A stretch of DNA of 64,000 bases from CATQHD01 sp965243165 (GCA_965243165.1 OZ251535.1:2914001-2978000), one strand, 5' to 3'; counted from the first letter of the stretch, positions 44,667 through 53,860 are shown. Numbers and translations: made by a program. Notes: a model not told the origin generated them from the letters alone.

Positions 44667-46850
44667 CTAGTAGATGAGCCGGTGCAGCAGGCGGCGGCGC
44701 CAGGGGGCAGGGCGTTCGGCGGCGTGCACCACCAGCACCGTCCCCTCTACCGCGTCGCTGATCCGCTGGCTCAGCTCGGTGCCGATTCCGGTGCGCGAGG
44801 CCCCGATGATGACCAGGTCGGCGTTCCGCTGGCGGGCCGATATGACGTCCAGCAGGTCGGCGGAGGAATCGAGGTCGCTGTAGGTGTTGACCCGGCTCAT
44901 CTCGACGAGCTGGTCGTGGTAGTCCTGTATCGCTTTGCGTTGGGGTTCGGTGGCGTCTTCGTCCAGTACATGGACCAGCCGGACTTCCGACTGCTCTATC
45001 ACCCCGATGCGGTAGGCGGCGTCGATCTTCGACACGTCGTTGGGGCTGCCGGCGCCCAGCACGATGATCTTGGAGATGCCGCCCATGGCGGAGTTGCCCA
45101 GCAGCATCACGTCGGAGTGGGCGTGGTCCTGGACCCAGGTCAGGTCGAACCCCGTTCGGCGGCCGCCGCCTGCGTAACGGAGCTCCCCCAGGATCAGGTC
45201 CACCGCGTGCCGGGCGGCGTAATCGACCAAGGCCTGGCGGGGGTCGTTGCCGCGGGGGCGCACGAGGGCTATGTCCAGCCCCATCTCCTCGGCGATGTTC
45301 TTGGCGCCGATCCGGAAGGGGTCGTCGGGGCGGGGCAGGGCGCTGCGGCGCCACCAGAAGGTGCCCCGGCGGGAGCGGTCGAGCCGGGCCAAGGTGATCC
45401 GCCCGTCCTCGGCCGTCAGCGCCTTGGCTATGCGGAGCAGGTCGCGGAGCCGGTTGTTGCTGGTGCCGGAGTCCACCGGGATGACCACATGATCCCGCCC
45501 CGGCGAAGCGAGGGCGCTGCGGGTGGTGGACACCAGCGGGCCGATGGAACGGAGCCGGAGGGTGTCGAGCATGGCGCTCTCGTGGCTGGCCCTCGACCGC
45601 CCGAACAGGCGGTACCAGGCCACCCCCACCACCACGATTCCCAGAGAACCGACCATCGATATCCAGCCCAGCTGGGTGAGCAGCACCAGGGAGGCGCCGA
45701 TCCCGAACATCTGAACCCACGGATACAGACGGGCGCGGAAAGGCGGCCGATACCAGGGGGGGTCGGACTCCCGGAAGGCGATCACCGAGAGGTGGATCAG
45801 GCAGAAGACCAGCACCTGGAAGGCCGAAGCCAGCTTGGCCAGCTCCAGCAGGGGGACGAACAGGATCAGCACGATCATCACCGCTCCGGTGAGGGCGATG
45901 CTGACCGCGGGGGTGCCCGTCCGCTGGTAGATGTGGGCGAAATACCTGGGCGCCAGCCGGTTGCGGGCCATGGCGAAGGGGTAGCGGGACGAAGAGAGCA
46001 GCCCGGCGTTGGCCATCGACACCAGGGCCAGCACCGCAACGGCCGAAATGATCCAGCCGCCGACGCGCCCCATGACCGCCTCGGCGGCGGAAGCCACCGG
46101 CGCCGAGTCGCCCGCCAGGCCGGCCAAGGGCAGGTTGCCTACGATCACCAGCACGATGGCCGGGTAGAGCACCAGCATCAGGCCGATCGAGGCGAGCATC
46201 CCCCGGGGCAGCACCCGCTCCGGATCCTTGACCTCTTCCGACACCGAGGCCACCTTGGTCACCCCGGCGTAGGACACGAACACCAGACCGGTGGCCGACA
46301 GCAACCCTCCGAAGCCTTCCGAGAAGAAAGGAGTCAGGGCCGGGCCTTCTACGCCGGCCGCCCCGACGGCTACGAAGAGGCCGAGCACCGCCAGCACGCC
46401 GAAGACCACCACCGTCTGGAAACCGCCCGACTGCTTGACCCCCGCCATGTTGACCGCGCACAGCGCCAACGCCAGCGCCGCCGCCACCGTCACCGTCGGC
46501 AGGTCCGCGAAGTACTGCAGGTAGCCGCCCAGCCCCACCAGGGCGAAGGCCGACTTGAAAACCAGGGCGAACCACACCCCGAACCCGGCCACGGTGCCCA
46601 CCAGGGGCCCCATCGCCCGGTCGATGAAGAAGTAGGCTCCGCCCGACTTCGGCATGGCGGTGGCCAGCTCCGACTGGCTGACGGCGGCGGGCGCCACCAC
46701 CACCCCGGCGATGAGGTAGGCCAGCACGGCGGCAGGCCCGGCCGCCTCGGCGGCCAAACCGGGCAGCACGAAGATGCCGCTCCCGATCATGGCCCCCAGG
46801 CTGACCGTGAACACGGCCGACAGGCCCAGGTTGCGCTGCAGTTCTGTCAT
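44667..46850 (-). CDS. APC-family amino-acid permease fused to universal stress (USP) domains
   Basis: 727 residues. The first roughly 430 form an amino-acid/polyamine/organocation transporter with about 12 hydrophobic helices; the start MTELQRNLGLSAVFTVSLGA and the helix-1 motif GSGIFVLPG are typical, with SVSEEVKDPERVLPRGM as the conserved cytoplasmic loop. After YRLFGRSRASHE a cytoplasmic tail of about 280 residues carries two USP-like domains (HVVIPVDSGTSNNRLRDLL, and VIIGASRTGIGTELSQRI followed by VEGTVLVVH). USP domains bind nucleotides or regulate transport. ATG at 46850. It is a complete, single-gene unit; substrate unknown. Confidence 0.88.
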   Translation of the reverse strand: MTELQRNLGLSAVFTVSLGAMIGSGIFVLPGLAAEAAGPAAVLAYLIAGVVVAPAAVSQSELATAMPKSGGAYFFIDRAMGPLVGTVAGFGVWFALVFKSAFALVGLGGYLQYFADLPTVTVAAALALALCAVNMAGVKQSGGFQTVVVFGVLAVLGLFVAVGAAGVEGPALTPFFSEGFGGLLSATGLVFVSYAGVTKVASVSEEVKDPERVLPRGMLASIGLMLVLYPAIVLVIVGNLPLAGLAGDSAPVASAAEAVMGRVGGWIISAVAVLALVSMANAGLLSSSRYPFAMARNRLAPRYFAHIYQRTGTPAVSIALTGAVMIVLILFVPLLELAKLASAFQVLVFCLIHLSVIAFRESDPPWYRPPFRARLYPWVQMFGIGASLVLLTQLGWISMVGSLGIVVVGVAWYRLFGRSRASHESAMLDTLRLRSIGPLVSTTRSALASPGRDHVVIPVDSGTSNNRLRDLLRIAKALTAEDGRITLARLDRSRRGTFWWRRSALPRPDDPFRIGAKNIAEEMGLDIALVRPRGNDPRQALVDYAARHAVDLILGELRYAGGGRRTGFDLTWVQDHAHSDVMLLGNSAMGGISKIIVLGAGSPNDVSKIDAAYRIGVIEQSEVRLVHVLDEDATEPQRKAIQDYHDQLVEMSRVNTYSDLDSSADLLDVISARQRNADLVIIGASRTGIGTELSQRISDAVEGTVLVVHAAERPAPWRRRLLHRLIY

Positions 46851-47039
46851 ATGTCACCTTTGGCGGACGGCGAACGAGACCAATCTTACGCCGCCCGCCG
46901 AGGGGTTCCGCGAATATGTAGTCCATCCTTGCCAGCACTTGACAGCTAGCCATTCTCAAGGTGTGGCCCGGTCCTCAATGCGACAGGGGCCGAACACAGC
47001 CAGATCGGCCGCCAGGTTAAATATCATTCAGAGAATCAT

Positions 47040-47903
47040 TCAATTGTGAACGGCAAACGTGAACGAAACGCGGCGACCTTCAATGACATTGGTATGGAAC
47101 GGCTGACCATGCTTGGCGACATAAGCTGTATGTAGCCTCCAAAGTTGAGGCCATTGCTCTGACTGTGAATCCATGTATTCAACGGGCAACCCTAGTTCCT
47201 TAGCCTTGGTATATCCTATAGTTGCCGAGTGCATTGGTTGATTGTGCAGGCTCTCAACAATTGTTTGAACTTCCTCAGGCGGAAACGGGTTTTGCCTAAG
47301 GGCCAAGATTTCAGGAACAACCTCTCTAGTACGCTCAATAGCAGATTGAGCCTTTTGATATACTACAGCATCAATATCTCCCAGAAAGTAAGCATAAAGT
47401 TCCAATAACTGGGGGTTGTCTTTAACACGAGGCTCAACCATATCTTTAACAATGCTCACGATGTCTTTGGCAGGAACATATTGTTTTCTTGCCTGTAAGT
47501 ACATTTGTGGATCTATTGGACCCAACGCCGAAGTACTGCTCATTAGAATACTCTCAGCTGCCAGAGTTAAAAGCGTAGCGGCTGAAGCAGCCGTATCTGG
47601 CACGATAACTCTAAAATCCTCTCGTTCAGCATGACACATTGTTGCCAGTCTTAAAGCGGCTTCACCGTCACCGCCATAAGATGTCAACATCAAATCAAGT
47701 GGACGATCATGTACGTCATTGATAGCGTCGACAAAAGGAGTGATTATTTGGGTCTCTATAGGTCCCCAAAATACAATGAGTGAACGGCCAGTACTCTTTT
47801 CATAATTACGAATCTTTTCTTGACGTTCATAACGAGACGATCGTAACGCACGAAGATAGGCACCCTGTGTCGATGTGTCGGATAGGGAGCTTTCAGAAGC
47901 CAT
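47040..47903 (-). CDS. SDH_sah family serine protease (ClpP/crotonase-like fold)
   Basis: 287 residues, AT-rich. Serine dehydrogenase proteinases are ClpP/SppA-like serine peptidases. Visible family elements are VFWGPIETQI, the oxyanion strand LTSYGGDGEAALRLA (about residues 73-87), the candidate nucleophile Ser in DTAASAATLLTLAA (about 101-114), and SALGPIDPQM (about 124-133). No signal peptide is evident, so it is probably cytoplasmic. It starts three bases after the stop of a small charged protein, suggesting a two-gene operon. Base composition marks it as imported. A defence role is possible from context but not shown. Confidence 0.8.
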   Translation of the reverse strand: MASESSLSDTSTQGAYLRALRSSRYERQEKIRNYEKSTGRSLIVFWGPIETQIITPFVDAINDVHDRPLDLMLTSYGGDGEAALRLATMCHAEREDFRVIVPDTAASAATLLTLAAESILMSSTSALGPIDPQMYLQARKQYVPAKDIVSIVKDMVEPRVKDNPQLLELYAYFLGDIDAVVYQKAQSAIERTREVVPEILALRQNPFPPEEVQTIVESLHNQPMHSATIGYTKAKELGLPVEYMDSQSEQWPQLWRLHTAYVAKHGQPFHTNVIEGRRVSFTFAVHN

Positions 47904-47906
47904 TGT

Positions 47907-48110
47907 CTACAGTACCTGAGGAGGATCTATCGTCAGATCTTTCTCGTCCCCTACCCGCCACTTTCTTTTTTCGGGTTTTATATCGGCATAGCGGCGCGCA
48001 ACACGCGCCGCCGCCTCCTCACGTATCCTTCGGAAACGGGCAACGCGGTCATGAAAGGACTCTTCGTCCTTGCGGGGCTCCGGAACCGGGAACGGCAACC
48101 CTTCAGCCAT
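47907..48110 (-). CDS. small charged protein coupled to the SDH_sah protease
   Basis: 67 residues from ATG at 48110 with GGAGAAGG upstream; a longer frame exists but runs into the ABC permease gene. The protein is Arg/Glu-rich (FHDRVARFRRIREEAAARVA) with a short conserved-looking tail (KRKWRVGDEKDLTIDPPQVL), helical and soluble. It lies immediately before the protease gene, so they are likely co-transcribed; it might be a regulator, adaptor or antitoxin-like partner. I do not recognise the family. Confidence 0.55.
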   Translation of the reverse strand: MAEGLPFPVPEPRKDEESFHDRVARFRRIREEAAARVARRYADIKPEKRKWRVGDEKDLTIDPPQVL

Positions 48111-48213
48111 TGTCCTTCTCCTTTCTCCTGTCAGCACATACAGTACCACAGTTCTGATGATTGTATCACAGGAGAGCGACAAGGCAATCCCTGCGGCCCG
48201 GGTGGAGTGGAGT

Positions 48214-49890
48214 TCAAACGGCCAGGTCGCGGCGGTGGAAGCGCACCGACGCGGCCCAGGTTGCGGCCAGGGCACCGAACAGGAGAAGCAGGTAGGAGGG
48301 TTCGAAGCCCTTGGCCAGCGGCGGGGCGTCCCCCAGATACCAGTAGAAGGGCGACAGCAGCCGGAGCGGGGCCATTCCGTCTGTGAGGGCGCCGAGGCCG
48401 TTCAGCAGGAAGGTTCCGAAGGCGGCGGCGGCGGTGATCCGCACCGCGGAGAAGGACCGCCCCGTCATCGTCCATATCAACAAGGCCAAGCCGCCGAAGA
48501 ACAGCCCCAGCAGGCCCAGGCCCGCCCCGGCGGCCAGGATCCGGGAGGCGCCCAGGCCGGTGTTCCATACGGCGTCGCCGGCCAGAGCCGCTCCGGTGGG
48601 GGCCGCTGCTACCAGCGCGGCGGAGAGCGCCGTCCCCCCCGCCTTGGCCGCCAGCACCCTCCGGCGGGGGGCGGGGGCGGCGAGCACCAGATCGAGCACT
48701 CCGGCCTTCTCCTCGCGGATGAAGCCGGACGACACCCCCCTGACCGTGAACAGGACGATGAGGATCGGGCCGATGACCTGGTAGGTGCGGGACGAGAGGT
48801 AGCCGGCGGCGGTGACCATGGATTCGGGGTTGCTGATCCCGAAGAGGGCGAACACCTCGCCGGGCAGGGCGGAGATCAGGCCGGCCATCGCCTCGGCGTC
48901 CTCGGAGAGGGCGGGCCAGGTCGAGAACATGAACAGGGTCAGAAGGGCGAGGCCTCCCCCCCACCCCCACACCGAGCGGCGGCGGTCCCACAGGGTCTTT
49001 CCGAAGGGGCCCGACAGCAGCCGGGCCGCCCGGGGGCGGCGTATCCGCGGGCGGCGCCGGCGGCCGGCGGCCTCTGCCCGCAGCGGGGTCCGCCCGGCGG
49101 CCAGGTCGCGGCGGCGGAACACCCAGGCGGCCGCCGCCGTCAGGGCTGCGGTAGACGCCGCCAGCCAAAGATGGCCCGCCCCCAACCCCTCGAGCAGAGG
49201 GCCGGGCGTCGAGTACCAGGTGAAGGGGCTGGCGGCGGCCAGAGCACCCAGCCACGGATAGAGGCCCGAAAAGCTCTCTACGAACCAGGCCAGGAAGGCC
49301 AGCAGACCGGCGGCGCCCCCCGCCGCGGCGGGTCGGCCGAAGACGGCGGCGGCCAGCAGGGCGGCCGCCCCGAAGCAGACCCCCAGCAGCCACAGGGCGA
49401 GGCCCGCCGCCGCCACCCCGGCAACGGTCAAAGACATCCCGAAGAAGGCGTTGGCCGCCAAGAGGGCGCCGGTGAGCACGGCCGCCTGGGCCAGCGCCGC
49501 CAGCCCGACCGCCGCCGCCTTCTCCAGCAGCACCCTGTTGCGGGAGACGGGGGCCGAGAGCACCATGTCCAGCAGGCCGCCCCGTTCTTCGGCGGCGGTC
49601 TCGGCGGTTGCGGCGCCGATCGTGAAGACGAGCATGAGAAGAGGGGCGAACATCGAAAACAGGTAGGCGGAGAGGAATCCGGCCCCGGTCAGGTAGACGG
49701 CCGAATCTATCCCGGCCGCGGCCAGCAGCGCCGGGGGGAGGTTCTCGACGAAACCGGCGAAGGCGTCCGATTCCGCCAGGATGGGGAACACCGCCCCCAG
49801 CCAGGCGGCCAGCGCCGCCAAGCCCAGGCCGCACCCGGCGGCGGCCCGGCGGCGCCCGCGCAGGCTCTTGGCCAGGACGGCCGGACGCAT
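48214..49890 (-). CDS. ABC-2 type exporter permease, two-half protein
   Basis: 558 residues with about 12 hydrophobic segments in two similar halves. Each half contains the ABC-2 signature around an E-E-R/K motif: ETAAEERGGLLDMVLSAPVSR in the first and FIREEKAGVLDLVLAAPAPR in the second. Duplicated permeases of this type (about 530-560 residues, often called exporter of polyketide antibiotics) pair with a single ATPase. It starts six bases after the stop of the ABC ATPase, so the two form one exporter. Substrate unknown; multidrug, lipid or antibiotic export are all plausible. Confidence 0.85.
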   Translation of the reverse strand: MRPAVLAKSLRGRRRAAAGCGLGLAALAAWLGAVFPILAESDAFAGFVENLPPALLAAAGIDSAVYLTGAGFLSAYLFSMFAPLLMLVFTIGAATAETAAEERGGLLDMVLSAPVSRNRVLLEKAAAVGLAALAQAAVLTGALLAANAFFGMSLTVAGVAAAGLALWLLGVCFGAAALLAAAVFGRPAAAGGAAGLLAFLAWFVESFSGLYPWLGALAAASPFTWYSTPGPLLEGLGAGHLWLAASTAALTAAAAWVFRRRDLAAGRTPLRAEAAGRRRRPRIRRPRAARLLSGPFGKTLWDRRRSVWGWGGGLALLTLFMFSTWPALSEDAEAMAGLISALPGEVFALFGISNPESMVTAAGYLSSRTYQVIGPILIVLFTVRGVSSGFIREEKAGVLDLVLAAPAPRRRVLAAKAGGTALSAALVAAAPTGAALAGDAVWNTGLGASRILAAGAGLGLLGLFFGGLALLIWTMTGRSFSAVRITAAAAFGTFLLNGLGALTDGMAPLRLLSPFYWYLGDAPPLAKGFEPSYLLLLFGALAATWAASVRFHRRDLAV

Positions 49891-49896
49891 GCCGGC

Positions 49897-50832
49897 TCAA
49901 CCCCCTTCGGCCGGATCGGCGGCGGCCCCGTAGTAGGAAAGAAACACCTCGTCGAGGTCGGCCTCCTCGGAGGCGACCCGCCGCACGCCCCGGTCCGCCG
50001 CCGCTCTTATCACCGCTTCCTGGGCGCCCGCCACCGCCAGCCGGAGGAGCGCCCCGCCCCGCTGCACTTCGATCACCGACGCCCCTTTGATCCGCTCGAA
50101 TTCGGCCGGGTCGACCGGCCCTTCGAACTCGAACGACAGGACGGCCCTCACTTTGGAGCGGAACCCTTCGAGGGTGTCGACCGCGGCCAGGCGGCCCCGG
50201 CGGACGATCCCCACCCGGTCGGCCGTCCGTTCCACCTCGGGCAGGTTGTGGGAGGACAGGAACACGGTGCGCCCCTCCCGGCGGACCTCGGCCAGGAGGC
50301 CGGCGAACTCCTGCTGGCCGAGCGGGTCGAGGCCGGAGGTGGGCTCGTCGAGGATCAGCAGCTCCGGCTCATGCATGAAGGCGTTGACCAGCGCCACCTT
50401 CTGGCGGTTGCCCTTTGAGTATTCCTCTATCCGGCGGTCGAGGTCCAGGTCGAAGCGCTCGGCCAGCCGGGCGGCGGAGGCGGAGGCGTCGATCCTGCGC
50501 AGCCGGCTGAAGTAGAGCAGGAACTCCCGCCCGGTCATCGACGGGTAAAGGGCCGGCTCGCCCGGCAGGTATCCGACCCGGCGGCGGATGGCGAGCGAGT
50601 CGGCGGCGATGTCCAGGCCGAACACCTTCCCGGCGCCCCTCGTGGGGTGGATCAGGTTGAGCAACAGGCGGATGGTGGTGGTCTTGCCCGCCCCGTTGGG
50701 GCCGATGAAGCCGAAGACCTCGCCCGCCTCGACCGCCAGATCGAGGTCGACGATGCCGGCCGCCTCTCCGTAGTACTTGGTGAGGCCGCGGGTCTCGATC
50801 ACCCGCGCCGCCGCCCCTTTCGCCGCCGCCAA
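49897..50832 (-). CDS. ABC exporter ATPase
   Basis: 311 residues, TTG start at 50832 with CGGAG just upstream inside the preceding gene. Motifs in order: Walker A GPNGAGKTTT (about residues 44-53), degenerate signature YSKGNRQKVALVNAF, Walker B LLILDEPTSGLDP and H-loop SSHNLPEVE, then a C-terminal domain of about 90 residues. The YSKGN signature is typical of ATPases driving ABC-2 exporters of the multidrug/antibiotic type. It overlaps no gene but sits one base from the dienelactone hydrolase stop and six from the permease, a tight operon. Confidence 0.9.
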   Translation of the reverse strand: MAAAKGAAARVIETRGLTKYYGEAAGIVDLDLAVEAGEVFGFIGPNGAGKTTTIRLLLNLIHPTRGAGKVFGLDIAADSLAIRRRVGYLPGEPALYPSMTGREFLLYFSRLRRIDASASAARLAERFDLDLDRRIEEYSKGNRQKVALVNAFMHEPELLILDEPTSGLDPLGQQEFAGLLAEVRREGRTVFLSSHNLPEVERTADRVGIVRRGRLAAVDTLEGFRSKVRAVLSFEFEGPVDPAEFERIKGASVIEVQRGGALLRLAVAGAQEAVIRAAADRGVRRVASEEADLDEVFLSYYGAAADPAEGG

Positions 50833-50833
50833 G

Positions 50834-51589
50834 CTACTCCGCCGAGTTGGCGGCGATGAACTCCAGCACCCGGCGCCAGGCGTCGGCGGAGTCGGCGGCG
50901 AATTCCTGGAAGCGGCGGTCGAAGAAGGAGTGCGGAGCGCCGGGGTACACCACCACCTCGTGAGGGGTTCCGGCCTGCTCCAAGGCGGAGCGGAACTCCT
51001 CGACCGCCTCGAGGGGGATGCTGGGGTCGTCTCCTCCCATCAGGGCCAGGATCGGACAGGCCATCCCCGACACCCGGTCTACAGCGCCGGCGGTCTCCTC
51101 CGGCCGCCTCGGCTTGCCGTAGAAGCCCACCGCCCCGGCCAAACCCAAGCCGTTGGCGGCCTGGTGCCAGGAGGTCGATCCGCCGAAGCAGAAGCCGACC
51201 GTGAACACCGGTCGGCCGGGGCGGGCGGCCCGCAGGTGCGAAACGGCGGCGGTTACGTCGTCGCGTATCCCCTCGAAGGCAGTGCCGTGGACATGGGGCC
51301 AGTAGTCCCAGTCGTTGGGGCGTTCTCCGATCCCGGCGGTGCGGCCGAAGTAGTCGACGGCCACCGCATCATGTCCGGCCTGGGCGAAGCGCAAGGCCAG
51401 TTCCTTGTAGAAGCGGTACAGGCCCCGCACGTCGGGGAGCACCACCACCCCCGCCTCCGACGGCGGGCGGCCCACCGCCTCGAACGCCGCGAACCGGTTG
51501 CCGTCCCGGGCCTCCAAGATCAGGTCCCGGCCGGCGGCCTCCCTGCCGCCCGGCGGGACGGGCAACTCGGAATCATGATCGAAGCACAC
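50834..51589 (-). CDS. dienelactone hydrolase family protein
   Basis: 251-residue alpha/beta-hydrolase. The nucleophile elbow GFCFGG (about residues 133-138) has the Cys typical of dienelactone hydrolase, and the rest of the triad is visible as Asp in GGDDPS and His in YPGAPHSFFDR. The family hydrolyses dienelactone in chlorocatechol breakdown, but many members have other esterase roles. It is first in line before the exporter ATPase and 45 nt after the SLH protein on the same strand. ATG at 51589. Specific substrate cannot be inferred. Confidence 0.88.
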   Translation of the reverse strand: MCFDHDSELPVPPGGREAAGRDLILEARDGNRFAAFEAVGRPPSEAGVVVLPDVRGLYRFYKELALRFAQAGHDAVAVDYFGRTAGIGERPNDWDYWPHVHGTAFEGIRDDVTAAVSHLRAARPGRPVFTVGFCFGGSTSWHQAANGLGLAGAVGFYGKPRRPEETAGAVDRVSGMACPILALMGGDDPSIPLEAVEEFRSALEQAGTPHEVVVYPGAPHSFFDRRFQEFAADSADAWRRVLEFIAANSAE

Positions 51590-51634
51590 AGCCAGCCTCC
51601 TGAAGAGACCTCACTCTACCGCGCCGGCCGCCGC

Positions 51635-52540
51635 TCAGATGCACAGGCCTTCGGGGGTGACCCCTCGGTTGGGGTGGCACATCGCGGTCTCTTCTACCTT
51701 TTCGAGGGTGTAGCCGCCGTCCGGGCTGCGGACGCCCGTTACCCGCAGCCGCAGGGCCCGCACCGAGTCGTCCCCCAAGCCGACCACGTCGAAGACGGCC
51801 TCCCCTTTTTCGCCCTCGACGGCCGGGCTGGACATGGTGATCGAAGAGGGCGGTTCCTCCGAGGCGAAGACCCGGGCGACGGCCCGGCCGAGGGCTTCCA
51901 TGTCCGGCGCGTCCGTAGCGGCCCCGAGCGCCTCCAACGCCGCCGGGGTGCGGTCGGAGGTGCGGGCGGCCAGCCCGATGCTTCCGGCGGGGGCCCAGCC
52001 GGCCGCTCCGCCCGGGGTCTCCACTTCCAGCCAGATGGAACCGGGCAGGGAACGCCCCCGGCCCGTGAGGGTGAGATCATCGGCCAGAGGCGCCAGCCCG
52101 GCGGCGGCCGGCTGGTCGGCGCCCGGGTATCTCCTGATGATCAGCACCTCGTCGAACGGCGCCCCGATGACCGCCGCCCGGGTGCCCGCCGGGGCCGCGT
52201 CGAAGGGTTCGCCCGGCGGCGAAGCCTCGGGGCATCCGCCCCCGGCGGCCCACCGATGGAGGACAGCGGCCGCCTGGACCCGGGTCATCGGCCGATGCGG
52301 CCGGAACTCCGCCTCCCCGCCCCCGCTCGTATACCCGTGCATCAATCCGCAGTCGGCGGCCCATTCGACCGCCGCCAAGGCCTCGTCCGACAGGCCGTCC
52401 AAGTCGGTGTAGGGGCGGTCGTCCTGGGCGGACCCGACCCAGACGCCGGCGGTGAACACGGCCGCGGCGGCGACGCCCCCCGCCAGCAGCAGCCTGAGCC
52501 GCTCATATCTCGTCATCCGCCCGCTTCCGCCCCGAATCAT
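51635..52540 (-). CDS. secreted or membrane-anchored SLH / SH3-like protein
   Basis: 301 residues from the ATG at 52540, which has GGAGG eight bases upstream; a start at 52516 (MTRYERLRLL) is the alternative. A signal-anchor (LLLAGGVAAAAVFTAGVWVG) is followed by an SLH-like module (LSDEALAAVEWAADCGLMHG and MTRVQAAAVLHRWA) and then an SH3b-like region (DEVLIIRRYPGADQ, GSIWLEVETPGGAAGWAPAG). A C-terminal domain includes LRLRVTGVRSPDGGYTLEKV. It is probably a cell-envelope protein and another SLH user besides the giant proteins. Divergent from the next gene by 31 bases. Confidence 0.7.
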   Translation of the reverse strand: MIRGGSGRMTRYERLRLLLAGGVAAAAVFTAGVWVGSAQDDRPYTDLDGLSDEALAAVEWAADCGLMHGYTSGGGEAEFRPHRPMTRVQAAAVLHRWAAGGGCPEASPPGEPFDAAPAGTRAAVIGAPFDEVLIIRRYPGADQPAAAGLAPLADDLTLTGRGRSLPGSIWLEVETPGGAAGWAPAGSIGLAARTSDRTPAALEALGAATDAPDMEALGRAVARVFASEEPPSSITMSSPAVEGEKGEAVFDVVGLGDDSVRALRLRVTGVRSPDGGYTLEKVEETAMCHPNRGVTPEGLCI

Positions 52541-52557
52541 TTTTCCCGCCTCCGGCC

Positions 52558-52563
52558 TATAAT
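52558..52563 (+). promoter_or_regulatory. -10 box TATAAT eight bases before an ATG (possible leaderless start)
   Basis: TATAAT ends at 52563 and the ATG of the DUF6159 gene is at 52572. Transcription would start at or next to the ATG, and no ribosome site lies between them, which fits a leaderless mRNA. No clear -35 is visible. Confidence 0.45.
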
Positions 52564-52571
52564 CCCGCCCC

Positions 52572-53408
52572 ATGTCGAGAATACACAATTCCATGTCCCT
52601 GGCCAGATCGTCCTGGGAAGTCATCAAAGCGGACAAGGAGCTCCTCCTGTTGCCGCTCATCTCCGGGGCCGCTTCTCTGATCATCGCGGCCTCGTTCGTG
52701 ATTCCGCTCTTCATAGCGGGGGGCGGCGAGGCCCGGATGACCGGCGGGAGGATCCTGGGGCTGATCCTGATGTACTTCGTCTTGGCCTACATCACGATCT
52801 TCTTCAACGCCGCCCTGATCAGCGCGGCCCACGAACGCCTCGGCGGCGGCGACCCGACCATAGGAAGCGCCCTCCGGGGCGCCGGGCGGCGGGCCGGGCG
52901 GATACTCCCCTGGGCCTTCATCTCGGCGGTCGTGTCGATGATCCTGCGGGCCATCGAAGAGCGGGCCGGGTTCGTCGGCCAGATCGTGACCGCCATGGCC
53001 GGAGTGGCCTGGGCGGTGGTTACCTTCCTGGTGCTGCCGATCATCGTCATCGAGGGTCTGGGGGCGGGCAAGGCCATCAAGAAGTCCGGTTCTCTGCTCC
53101 GCGACACCTGGGGCGAGAACCTCGCCGCCCAGGTGGGCTTCGGCCTGCTCGGCTTCCTGCTCGTCCTTCCGGCCGCCGCCCTCATAGCGATCGGGGCCGG
53201 GGCCGGCGGAGCGGCGGGGGGCGCCCTCATCGGTCTGGGCGTGCTCTGGGCGATCGCGGCGGCGGTGGTGCTCGCCGCTCTGAGCGCCGTGTACCAGACG
53301 GCCCTGTACCACTTTGCGGTGGACGGCCAGGTTCCATCCAGCTACTTCGACGCCGGCGTCATGCAGTCCGCCTTCGGCGTCAAGCGCGGGCGGCGCGGCG
53401 GCCGGTAG
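52572..53408 (+). CDS. DUF6159-like multi-pass membrane protein
   Basis: 278 residues with about six hydrophobic helices. The start SMSLARSSWEVIKADKELLL and the central LVLPIIVIEGLGAGKAIKKSGSLLRDTWGENL are characteristic of the DUF6159 (YciC-like) family of integral membrane proteins of unknown function. The C-terminal half is Gly/Ala-rich helices and the tail AVYQTALYHFAVDGQVPSSYF is also family-like. ATG at 52572 without a ribosome site; see the TATAAT just upstream. Transcribed alone, convergent with the DUF2277 gene. Confidence 0.8.
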   Translation: MSRIHNSMSLARSSWEVIKADKELLLLPLISGAASLIIAASFVIPLFIAGGGEARMTGGRILGLILMYFVLAYITIFFNAALISAAHERLGGGDPTIGSALRGAGRRAGRILPWAFISAVVSMILRAIEERAGFVGQIVTAMAGVAWAVVTFLVLPIIVIEGLGAGKAIKKSGSLLRDTWGENLAAQVGFGLLGFLLVLPAAALIAIGAGAGGAAGGALIGLGVLWAIAAAVVLAALSAVYQTALYHFAVDGQVPSSYFDAGVMQSAFGVKRGRRGGR

Positions 53409-53426
53409 AAACCGAGGAGCCTTTCT

Positions 53427-53702
53427 TCAGAGAGGAGAAGCCCGGCGGCGGGCCGCCCTCGCCCTGGCTTTGGCCGCTTCCTCGGCGCGGTTCTTGGGGG
53501 CGGCGTTGGTGACCAGGGAATCCACCAGCCTGCGGGTGGCGGCCGATATCTCCGCCGCCGCCCGGTCGAACACCTCCTGGTTGGCCTGCGAGGGCCGGGC
53601 GGCCCCCGAGATCTTGCGGACGTACTGAAGGGCGGCGGCCTGCACCTCCTCGTCGGTGGCCGGCGGCTCGAAGTTGTGAAGGGTGCGGATGCTGCGGCAC
53701 AT
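53427..53702 (-). CDS. DUF2277 family protein
   Basis: 91 residues beginning MCRSIRTLHNFEPPATDEEV, an almost exact family start, followed by AALQYVRKISGAARPSQANQ. DUF2277 proteins are small, mostly helical cytoplasmic proteins common in actinobacteria and other high-GC bacteria; function unknown. The Arg/Ala-rich tail (KARARAARRRASPL) is typical of the lineage. ATG at 53702. Convergent with the DUF6159 gene. Confidence 0.9.
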   Translation of the reverse strand: MCRSIRTLHNFEPPATDEEVQAAALQYVRKISGAARPSQANQEVFDRAAAEISAATRRLVDSLVTNAAPKNRAEEAAKARARAARRRASPL

Positions 53703-53860
53703 GCAGCAAAGGATACCGCCGCCCCCCGGCGGCCAACAGCAGACGGCGCCCGCCCCGCCCCCAATCCACCTCCAAACCAGAGCCTCACCCCGCCTGAAAC
53801 CTCGGATCCGCAGAGCGCCGCCGCCCCCAGGCTCGGAACGCGAAAACCACCGGGCCCTCT

